From Chara braunii (Eukaryota > Streptophyta > Charophyceae > Charales > Characeae), in NCBI GenBank assembly GCA_003427395.1, contig BFEA01000125.1, positions 2,822,775 through 2,843,030 on the forward strand: 20,256 nucleotides of DNA. Reading direction: 5' to 3'. Both the position numbers and the translations under genes were made by a program. Below the pieces are notes generated by a model, which saw only the letters and a list, made by a program, of their open reading frames with translations, searched no databases and was not told the origin of the DNA. Every line of letters begins with the position of its first letter. Within the stretch, counting starts at the first letter, position 1. This document shows, piece by piece, positions 7,142-13,799 of this stretch.

Positions 7142-7462
7142 CAGCCTCCCCGCACCACTCACCATATGTGCAAAATAAGGGCATACTCACACGAGCACTT
7201 TCCTGAATGTATCTGACTGCAATTACCCATTCCTGGATGCATCTGACGGCAATTCCATCCACAGAAAGTGGAAAACGCCCTAGTGTGAGTATGCCATGAG
7301 AGTGAATATTCATCCTGAAGAACACCGAGAGCCTCTTCTGTGCGAAGCTCAACCACCATGAATTGCGGCGAATTTATCTAGACGTCTTCTGTAGATACAT
7401 GCAAAGATACACAGCCATAACTTTTGCCTGTTGCACATTTCGTGAATGCTGCGGCGAGTCCC
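7142..7462. mobile_element. Family A element carrying a nested family B copy, TSD ATA
   Basis: Left end CAGCCTCCCCGCACCACTC and right end GAATGCTGCGGCGAGTCCC are inverted ends with several changes. ATA flanks both (7139-7141 and 7463-7465). The inner sequence ACCATATGTGCAAAATAA is interrupted by the B copy at 7179-7295; the remainder, to TTGCACATTTCG, completes the A element with about 70 unexplained bases. Confidence 0.6.
7179..7295. mobile_element. Family B MITE-like element, copy 3, nested in family A
   Basis: The ends GGGCATACTCACACGAGCAC and CGCCCTAGTGTGAGTATGCC are inverted. Two approximate 30-bp units (CTGAATGTATCTGACTGCAA and CTGGATGCATCTGACGGCAA) fill the interior. The flanks TAA and TGA suggest a mutated 3-bp duplication. 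Confidence 0.8.
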
Positions 7463-7473
7463 ATACATACATA

Positions 7474-7568
7474 ATATATAACTCCGACGAAACAGTTTGT
7501 CACAGAACCTCGTTTGTTGTCCTCTTCTCCCTCCCTCTCTGCTGCCTACGGTTTACAGGGCAGCTCTG
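7474..7568. repeat. Repeat D, copy 1 (empty site), with hammerhead-like 3' half
   Basis: Shares with 11629-11829 an AATATATA leader, then CTCCGACGAAACAGTTTGTC, then a C/T-rich tail ending TACGGTTTAC and GGGCAGCT. The block CCGACGAAACAGTTTGTC (7484-7501) equals the 3' half of the hammerhead at 6788-6832 and ends in the canonical GUC cleavage triplet. No CTGATGA is present on the 5' side of this copy. It lacks the family C insertion found in copy 2. Confidence 0.7.
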
Positions 7569-8497
7569 TTTGACGATATATATTTATATATATACATATA
7601 TATGTGTATTGTCACACTGTGAATCGGAGTGCAAAGGCGGAAAAAGGCAAAACAAGGAGAGGAAAAGAAGGAAGGAAAGCCCCACCTGTTCATCACCTCT
7701 TACGTACAAGGCCAGCCACGTGGATGACAGGTTGAGTGACAGGTTGAGCGCTGGCTGCCCCCATCCCCGTGTGTCACAAGGACCCACTTGTACGCAACCA
7801 AAAGGCAAAGAGGTAAAGAAAAGGAGGAAACCTCCTGACAGGGAAACAAAGCAAATGACACATCCCACAGATAATCCAATTGTCACAAGCCATCCATGGT
7901 AGTTGACAAACCCCACCCCGCTCCGACTTTCCTTTAAACACCATCCTTCCTCTCTCTCTCCTCTCCCTCCCAAAACGCCTCCACCCCTCGTTTCATGAAC
8001 ACAGGCAAACCTCCCTCTTGGACTTTCGACTGAATCTGGACGTCATTCTAGTCACATGCACATTCCTTTAAATCCTATGTTATGACTACTTTTTCCATCC
8101 ACAAAAGAGTTCAGCACCCATCGTCATTTCTGATAGCTAACTACGACGAAGGCAACCGAGCGTAGGCTTGAATCAGCTAAACCTTAAAATTACAAAATAA
8201 AAAAAATAAAAAAAAGCCAAACCCTACCGTTAGGAATATCCTTGAAGGCCGTCCCTTTTCCCTGCACACAACAAACAAGACAACAAACGACAAGAAATCC
8301 GTCAGCTCTCTCAAAAAGCGAAGCTGGGTATTACTCCCGGTCGCGGTCCTAGGGTCAGATCCCACCGCTCTGGATTATTCATTCTTCACCCTCGATTACG
8401 AAGATCAACGGTCAGAAATGAATAATAGGGGCTAGTGGAATCTGGCCCTTTGTGGGGAGACCGATCCCTCGTTCTCTACTGCGTAATCGACGAGGTA
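7569..8497. other. No recognised gene; AT tract and short tandem repeats
   Basis: TA-rich tract at 7575-7604; a 12-bp unit TGACAGGTTGAG twice at 7725-7748; a palindrome AGGAGG-AAA-CCTCCT at 7822-7836; CT-rich sequence at 7930-7975. The open frames across this region start without ATG and have no recognisable family. No element terminus was found until the family A copy at 8498. Confidence 0.5.
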
Positions 8498-8619
8498 GGG
8501 CCTCGCCACACCACTCTCGAAATGTGAAAAAGACAAAAATGTGGCGGGGGCATCTGGCCATGTTCTAACGGGAAGTTCATTCTCATTTTGCACATTTCCA
8601 GAATGGTGGGGCGATGTCC
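8498..8619. mobile_element. Family A MITE-like element
   Basis: Left GGGCCTCGCCACACCACTC is the best single left terminus in the window. The right end GAATGGTGGGGCGATGTCC is its decayed inverse. The interior AAATGTGAAAAAGACAAAAA and ATTTTGCACATTTCC is typical. The flanks GTA (8495-8497) and TTA (8620-8622) fit a mutated TTA duplication. An A19 tract begins at 8627. Confidence 0.8.
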
Positions 8620-8870
8620 TTACTCGAAAAAAAAAAAAAAAAAAACAGAAGAAGAAAGAAAGCCGTGAGGCGCAACTGCATGACAAGAGAAGTGATTCGC
8701 CGTCGCTGGATTACACGACCTTCTAAAAATCCACCCGGACCTGAAAATGGGACGAATACATTCAAGATGTCCTTGCACGCCATACTGTGAGCTTCGACGT
8801 GGTAGAATGATGTCATCAACTGAAAACAAATGGTCCTCGCAAGAGAAAAGGCAAAAAAAAAAACGACATA

Positions 8871-9023
8871 GAAGACCTCGCCCCACTGCTCAAACCTTCC
8901 GCATGTACTTGCAATGTGTTCCCAGCCAGATAAAATCGGACCGATTAAGCATTTCGAATGAATCGGGACCATTTCCAGCTGCACATACATATTGAATGTT
9001 GTGCAGTGGCGCTAGCGAGGCCC
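8871..9023. mobile_element. Family A MITE-like element, TSD ATA
   Basis: GAAGACCTCGCCCCACTGCTC at the left and GTGCAGTGGCGCTAGCGAGGCCC at the right are inverted with a 4-base indel. ATA flanks both sides exactly (8868-8870 and 9024-9026). The interior differs from the other copies, indicating a separate subfamily. Confidence 0.75.
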
Positions 9024-9090
9024 ATAAACCGCCTGCCGAATTCATTACGCTAAATCCACCTATTCCCTTTCCACAGCGATCTACAGATAT

Positions 9091-9228
9091 GCAGCCTCGC
9101 CGCACTGCTCACCAAATGTGCGGCGTGGAGAACGTATATTCCCGCAGCGCGTGGAAAGATACACCCGCCACCATAGCTTTTGACCCTTTCACATTTCCTC
9201 ACTGGTGCAGCGAGGCCCACGTTCAGGA
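9091..9228. mobile_element. Family A MITE-like element
   Basis: GCAGCCTCGCCGCACTGCTCACC at the left faces CTCACTGGTGCAGCGAGGCCC at the right, continuing inward as AAATGTG and CACATTT. No coding capacity. No exact target duplication was found. Confidence 0.75.
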
Positions 9229-9349
9229 GGCTCGACCAACCCACTAAGACTGAACGCCTACGCGCCCACAAACAAAAAGAGGTCAACTCATGCGTTAGAA
9301 CCGCCTTCCTGTCACAACTCCGAGTCACAATCTATCACCGTCTCCAACG

Positions 9350-9352
<3 letters not shown>

Positions 9353-9398
<46 letters not shown>
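9353..9398. repeat. (CT)n microsatellite
   Basis: About 23 CT dinucleotides. Translation gives Leu-Ser repeats in two frames, so the long frames drawn across it are artefacts. Confidence 0.95.
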
Positions 9399-9402
<4 letters not shown>

Positions 9403-9512
9403 GCCCTATGTACATAAGCACCAACCTGACGACCCATATCCATCACCCCTTTTCCCGAATTCCAAGAGTTGTCCCAATACGCAAGCTTTCCTCACACGGA
9501 TATCGTCAGAAG

Positions 9513-9558
9513 AATCTCTCTCTCTCTCTCTCTCTCTCTTCCCCCCCCCCAAAAAAAA
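9513..9558. repeat. (TC)n - C10 - A8 composite low-complexity tract
   Basis: A TC run (9513-9540) is followed by ten C and eight A residues. A C10-A7 combination also occurs on the minus strand near 6841-6856, beside the hammerhead-like motif. Confidence 0.9.
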
Positions 9559-9699
9559 GAAACACTTACATGTCTGGCCGGCGATTTTCTCAAATTCTTT
9601 TTTTTTAACGCATACATATATTCTTTGCCTACGAAGTATGCCTGGCCAGAAATAGTCTTGCAAAAATGTATACAGCCAGACAAGAAAAAGTTGATACAC

Positions 9700-9808
9700 T
9701 ACCTTCTTCCCCCGAATACAACGTGCGGTCATTATAGCTGTATTTAGACTGAAAAATACCCCAAATACAGCTCTAATGACCGTACGTTGTATTCGGGGGA
9801 AGAAGGTA
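9700..9808. mobile_element. Family C foldback element, copy 1
   Basis: The arms read inward from TACCTTCTTCCCCCGAATAC and from its inverse ending at 9808. They continue through ACGTGCGGTCATTATAGCTG and CTCTAATGACCGTACGTTG, then TATTTAGACTG around the centre. Nearly the whole element is one hairpin with few mismatches, so a transcript would fold as a long imperfect duplex. Copies are at 10845-10959 and 11704-11810. Confidence 0.85.
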
Positions 9809-9847
9809 CCAAGCACTTGACGTACTTACCACTTCTTCTATGGCCAC

Positions 9848-9900
9848 GGCGCGAGACGCTGTATTTGGGGGCATTTTCAGTCTAAATACACTCGCGTGCT
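9848..9900. repeat. Family C core fragment with other ends
   Basis: Contains GCTGTATTTGGGGGCATTTT and CAGTCTAAATACA, the centre of family C in reverse order, bounded by GCGCGAG and CTCGCGTGC. Either a rearranged C copy or a relative with different termini. Confidence 0.5.
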
Positions 9901-9910
9901 CCGAAAGTTA

Positions 9911-9940
9911 GGGCATCCTCACACTTGCACATTCCCAAAA
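9911..9940. repeat. Solo left end of family B
   Basis: GGGCATCCTCACACTTGCAC matches the B left terminus (two changes) and is preceded by TTA at 9908-9910. No matching right terminus was found within 500 bases, so it is a truncated copy. Confidence 0.5.
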
Positions 9941-10113
9941 CGCGGAAAACATCGTTCAAGAATTATGGAAAGAGAAAGGCACCCACACTCGCAGGACGTA
10001 CACGCACACGCAGTTCTTCACACTTGGTCACAAACTACCAACCAGGGGAAGACGTAGACAAGAACGACAGCAAATCACCTTCCGAAGCGATTTCATTTTC
10101 CCGCCTAACCTTA

Positions 10114-10190
10114 GCCGCCGTCTTCCACCGAATAGAACGCACGGCCATCACAACTGCACATGGGCGCAACTTCCGGTGTAAATACAGACA
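10114..10190. repeat. Decayed family C left end
   Basis: GCCGTCTTCCACCGAATAGA followed by ACGCACGGCCATCA parallels TACCTTCTTCCCCCGAATAC then ACGTACGGTCATTA. The right half is hardly recognisable (GTGTAAATACAGACAG). Probably an old C copy that lost its pairing arm. Confidence 0.4.
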
Positions 10191-10350
10191 GCAATGATGA
10201 TCGTGTACTCTATCGAGGAGGGTGTGGGGGCAAGAGGTGGTGGGGCAGGGTGGACGGGAGGGGGGGCGGGCGGGGAATTGAGAAAGTATAACTGATAATG
10301 ATGATCGCAGCAACCGGTCTACTTACCCAAGACTTTTTATACATCGCATC

Positions 10351-10507
10351 TGACCAGAATAATGTCCAGATGCGTTCAACTTAAGTCCTGCATACCCCGA
10401 GCATGCCCTCATAGAGTAGAGTACCCGCCCAACGAGGACGTTCGATTGACTCCTTCCGCTTAACCAACCTGGTCGTGATTATGTCCAGACACATTCAACT
10501 GAAGTCC
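10351..10507. repeat. Direct repeat pair with ATGTCCAGA motif
   Basis: About 38 bases at 10351-10388 recur at 10468-10507: ATGTCCAGATGCGTTCAACT with TTAAGTCC against ATGTCCAGACACATTCAACT with GAAGTCC. The first copy also forms a small hairpin CGCATCTG...CAGATGCG. The motif relates to the AATGCATCTGGAC segments inside A and B elements, so these may be remnants of an element interior. Confidence 0.6.
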
Positions 10508-10617
10508 TATCCAACCCCTCTTGTCCGATTGGACTTGCTCCACCGATATCCCGGTACTCCTCTCAAGTGCCACTGCCAACCGACGACGGGAGAAACCGGT
10601 GCGCACGCGGAGAAGTA

Positions 10618-10730
10618 GGGCCTAGTTGCACCACTCGCCATCCGGCAAAATTTTGAATGCATCTGGACAACATCATGTCCACATGCATTCAAAATGCTGG
10701 CGGATGGCGAGTAGTGCGACTACTAGGCCT
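10618..10730. mobile_element. Family A foldback element, near-complete hairpin
   Basis: GGGCCTAGTTGCACCACTCG and GCGAGTAGTGCGACTACTAGGCC are the ends. The pairing continues via CCATCCGGCA / TGGCGGATGG and TTTTGAATGCAT / ATGCATTCAAAA nearly to the centre. The flanks GTA (10615-10617) and TTA (10731-10733) fit a mutated TTA duplication. Confidence 0.85.
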
Positions 10731-10844
10731 TTAATTCCCCGAACAGTAGGAACCCACTCAACCGCTCTGGATTGCTCTCGAATGATAACGGACCCGCCGG
10801 TCGTGTGCACGTGGACGGACGATGACCGTCCCGACTCCGTTAAC

Positions 10845-10959
10845 TACTACCGTCTTCGCCCGAACACAACGCACCCTTATCTTGGCTGTACCGGACCGGA
10901 AATATAGCTTGTATACGTTCATTTTCAGGGTGCGTTAAATTCGGGGGAAGACGGTAGTA
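10845..10959. mobile_element. Family C foldback element, copy 2
   Basis: TACTACCGTCTTCGCCCGAA at the left is the inverse of TTCGGGGGAAGACGGTAGTA at the right with one change. The interior AACGCACCCT faces AGGGTGCGTT. The centre (GGCTGTACCGGACCGGAAAT) has diverged. Ends TACTACC/GGTAGTA define the termini better than the other copies do. Confidence 0.8.
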
Positions 10960-11078
10960 TTACTACTAGCTCGCCACCTCCCCCTTTCAGCTGCCAAGCT
11001 GCCGCTTGGTTGTAAACATGCCTGTACGTCCGCTTTGCAGCTACGTTCCACGGGGAAACATACTTCCAAAGAGAAATG

Positions 11079-11174
11079 AGCTCGCCGCATTGGCCAAACG
11101 GAAACATTTTGAACATACTGCATAAGTCCAGGTCCAAAATACATTCAAAATGGCCGAAGGGGTGTGGCAAGCCC
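11079..11174. mobile_element. Divergent family A foldback element
   Basis: GAGCTCGCCGCATTGGCCAA at the left and GGGGTGTGGCAAGCCC at the right are degraded family A ends. The inner arms AACATTTTGAA and TTCAAAATGG are clearer. Only about 40 bases separate it from the next copy. Confidence 0.55.
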
Positions 11175-11216
11175 CGAAGGGGAGTTATACATCACGAAGC
11201 CAGATCGATGTGAAAA

Positions 11217-11343
11217 TGGCCCTCGCCGCACCACTCAGCAAATGTGGCAAAGACAAAAACAGTGGCCGGTGGATCTTGCGACGTTGTAGCTGAAGATACA
11301 GAATCTGCCTTCCATTCATTTGGTGAGCAGTGCGCCGAGGCCC
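11217..11343. mobile_element. Family A MITE-like element
   Basis: TGGCCCTCGCCGCACCACTC with AGCAAATGTGGCAAAGACAAAA at the left and TTTGGTGAGCAGTGCGCCGAGG ending CCC at the right. The interior matches the 4823 and 6109 copies (GAAGATACA). No exact target duplication. Confidence 0.75.
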
Positions 11344-11611
11344 CACAAAGTACACATGACAACGACAGAACGCAGGGATCATCTGCCTTATAGCGTGTGC
11401 TACATCGCACCGTCCCCTTGCCCCCCCCCAATATTCGCTCTGCACGCCTGTGACGGCCGCGAGATGATGCTGACGACAACTATTACCAAAGTGTCTTGCC
11501 GAACTATTACATAATTTATAATTGTCACATATAGGGGGGAGTTGTAAGGAAGAAGATTAAAAACGAATTCAAGATTTTTTTGTTTTTTTTTGGTTTTTTC
11601 GCTTAGGCGCT

Positions 11612-11829
11612 CTGATATCATGTGACAATATATATAAACTCCGACGAAACAATTTGTCACAGCCCCTCGTTTGTTGTCCTCTTCTACCTCCCTCTCTGCC
11701 TACTACCTTCTTCCCCCGAATACAACGTACGGTCATTAGCTGTATCTAGACTGAAAGATGCCGCAAATACAGCTATAATGACCGTACGTTGTATTCGGGG
11801 GAAGAAGGTACGGTTTACCGGGCAGCTAA
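11612..11829. repeat. Repeat D, copy 2, interrupted by a family C element
   Basis: From about 11629 the sequence matches 7474-7568: AATATATATAAACT, CCGACGAAACAATTTGTC (11641-11658), ACAGCCCCTCGTTTGTTG and the C/T-rich tail to CTCTGCCTAC. Then comes the family C copy, after which CGGTTTACCGGGCAGCT resumes. Upstream, CTGAT at 11612-11616 could be a remnant of a hammerhead CTGATGA, and GGCGCT just before it can pair with AGCCCC after the GUC triplet (five of six pairs), as stem I would. The middle part does not form stem II, so the ribozyme, if ever present, is broken. Confidence 0.6.
11704..11810. mobile_element. Family C foldback element, copy 3 (filled site in repeat D)
   Basis: TACCTTCTTCCCCCGAATAC to its exact inverse at 11810, with ACGTACGGTCATTA and ATAATGACCGTACGT inside and a short centre (TCTAGACTGAAAGATGCCGC). 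Compared with the uninterrupted repeat D at 7474-7568 (GCCTACGGTTTAC), the element lies within TAC, so the junctions are visible. Confidence 0.9.
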
Positions 11830-12440
11830 TTCTTCGCTGTATTAGTTAGACGAAGACGGAAAGTCGACAACGATTATAGCTACCCGTATCCCCTTCACGC
11901 TATCAGGGTTTGGTGTGGTGGGATCCGCCAATCAAAAGGAACCCCCAGGGAGGTGGGGGGGGGGGAAGAGAAAACACTTCCCCGTAACCCAGGCATGGCC
12001 GCCATCGTCATGATCATTTACCATGGCAACAAGAAGCACGCACTCCCCATCCCGCCATCCCCATAGCTCTAGCTGCACTCAAGCTGCAACCGCCAAAATT
12101 CCCATCTTCTGAAAATCTAAAAGATTAAAAACAGAAAATGCAGGCAACCCGCCTGCCTGCCAACTCTGGCCCGTTTCACATGTTCAAGAAGTTTCCTCCA
12201 TCGCCGCGAACAAAACAAATCACCTACAACCACCTACCTGCTACTGCACTGAGGGAAAGAAGTAAACCCCAACAACCGGGGTTAAGAAGGGGGAAAAAAT
12301 GATAAAATGGAGTTTAAAAACAACTGCCGTAGTGCACTCCGGGGCAGCCAAACTCTTCCCTTCGAGCGAAACGCCTTTCTTTCTTTTGCTAAATGCCGTG
12401 GCAAACTCCTCTCTTTTCCTCAAAAAATAAAAACTCCCGG
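11830..12440. other. No recognised gene
   Basis: Contains a G12-13 tract at about 11955-11967 and A-rich runs. The minus-strand frame over 12241-12600 and the plus frame over 12307-12654 overlap each other and the G-rich tract and do not resemble a family. No element termini were found. Confidence 0.5.
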
Positions 12441-12444
12441 ACTG

Positions 12445-12512
12445 GGCGGTAGGGGGTGGGGAGCCCCCCGCCGGGGGGAGGGGGGGAGGGGGGGGGAGGC
12501 GGTGGAGGAGAA
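12445..12512 (+). other. G-rich tract with G-quadruplex potential
   Basis: Runs of 5, 4, 6, 7 and 9 G residues separated by one to a few bases (densest at 12473-12498, with single A spacers). This satisfies the usual four-run G-quadruplex pattern on the plus strand. Confidence 0.7.
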
Positions 12513-12728
12513 GTCCTCGCAGATGTGCCGACAAACTACTTACCTCCTCCTTAACTATGCCATACGCCTTATTTTCGAAAAAGCAATCGTTCCTATGCAT
12601 ACATCTAGGCCTTTATATGCGTACCGAGCAACATATTTAATAAAAAACAAATAAAAGAGACTAGTTAGCAGGAGGAAGCTCGTAGCAACTATATCCTATG
12701 TAATCGATGGTATACCTCAGCGTTCTGA

Positions 12729-12839
12729 GGGCCTCTACGCACCACTAACCACACGCCAATATTCTGAATGTACCCGAACCTGAGAGTGATCCCCGTACAT
12801 TCAAAATGTAGGAGTTTGGTGAGTGGTGCGTCGAGGCCC
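12729..12839. mobile_element. Family A foldback element
   Basis: GGGCCTCTACGCACCACTAACC at the left and TGGTGAGTGGTGCGTCGAGGCCC at the right. The inner arms ATTCTGAATGTAC and GTACATTCAAAATGT pair almost to the centre. It interrupts the end of a long purine-strand frame, which confirms that the frame is not a gene. Confidence 0.8.
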
Positions 12840-13043
12840 CATACAACCCTCGAAAGCATTTACATTCTTTACCCTAACAGATTGCTGACGGCCGAGTCGT
12901 CGCATCACGACCACACAGATCAAGAACAAGATAAGAAGAGAATGGGGGAGAGAAAGGGGGGGAAGGTCAGCAGACGCAGAAGACGCGAAAACAAATGAGA
13001 GAGACCTGCTGAGGACAGCCCAACGGACAACAAGATCCACAGA

Positions 13044-13187
13044 CACAGGCAAGGAGAGAGGAGGAAGCACTAGCAAGAAGGGAGTAGGGGACACTGACAA
13101 GGAGAGAGGAGGGGGCACTGGCAAGGAGGGAGGAGGGGACACTGACACGGAGAGAGGAGGGGGAACTGGCAAGGAGAGCGAGGGAGA
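13044..13187. repeat. 24-bp minisatellite, six units
   Basis: Six 24-bp units begin at 13044, 13068, 13092, 13116, 13140 and 13164, each starting CACTGRCAAGG or a near variant and ending in a GA/G-rich part. Units 1, 3 and 5 share GAGAGAGGAGG, while units 2 and 4 differ, so a 48-bp higher-order period is visible. The unit is a multiple of three, which holds open a Pro/Ser/Leu-rich frame on the minus strand. Confidence 0.85.
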
Positions 13188-13660
13188 GGGAGGAGAGGTA
13201 ACACGGCAGGAGAGAGAATAGGGAGAGAAGGGTGCGGGGGACGGAGAGAGAGAAGAACAGTGGGAGAGATGACGAGGGAGAAAAAAAAGGTAGAAACTAA
13301 GAGTGGAGAAAAAAGAGCAAACGACATCGCCACAGGCGTAGTGAGGGAGACGAGGATGTGTAAATATAAAGCTGATGAGAGCGGGCAAGGGGCCGAAGAG
13401 GCATAGACAGACCAAAGGAGGGGAGGTGGAGTAAGGGGAAAGAAAGAGACGTCGTCGAGAAAAAGATACCAAGAAGAAAACCTCCGCGCAGTGCGCTGGA
13501 AGGGGAAATGTACTACAAGGAGGGTAGAACAAGTGAACCAAGATTATTGAGCAGAGCTGCATTTGCCCCGAAGTACGATATTGCAGAGAGGGAATTCCGA
13601 CAGAGAGAGGAAGATTTACGTATTACGGCGCTCGATGACCTGTCGACAAGGCCACACAAG

Positions 13661-13788
13661 CACTTCAAAAAAAAAAAAAAAAAAAACTCGTTGATAATGA
13701 TCAAAGAGTTCTAGGAGGATGCCGTCAGCAGCATTTTTAAACCATCAGCACTTCAAAAAAAAAAAAAAAAAAAAAAAAAAAACACTTC
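13661..13788. repeat. Two poly(A) tracts flanked by three CACTTC copies
   Basis: CACTTC occurs at 13661-13666, 13749-13754 and 13783-13788. A20 follows the first, A28 lies between the second and third. The arrangement resembles retro-insertions ending in an A-tail and bounded by a short target duplication, but the 62 bases between the tracts are not recognised. Confidence 0.6.
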
Positions 13789-13799
13789 AACGCCTCTCT

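Noticed and set aside
8325-8375. GGGTCAGATCCCACCGC as a tRNA T-arm
   Set aside because: No box A at tRNA distance on either strand and no pairing acceptor stem.
9180-9608. 142-residue plus-strand frame with Leu-Ser repeats
   Set aside because: The Leu-Ser blocks are translated CT microsatellites, and the frame begins inside a family A element.
3128-12839. Repeated short palindromes as a CRISPR array
   Set aside because: The repeats are irregularly spaced, carry terminal inverted repeats and target duplications, and lie in eukaryotic DNA; they are transposon-like.
13364-13393. CTGATGA on the plus strand as a second hammerhead
   Set aside because: The following bases do not form stem II and no GAAAC follows at the right distance.
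12801-13562. 253-residue minus-strand frame rich in Pro, Ser and Leu
   Set aside because: It is the complement of a purine-rich tract and the 24-bp minisatellite, and it runs into the terminus of a family A element, so composition and repeats explain it.
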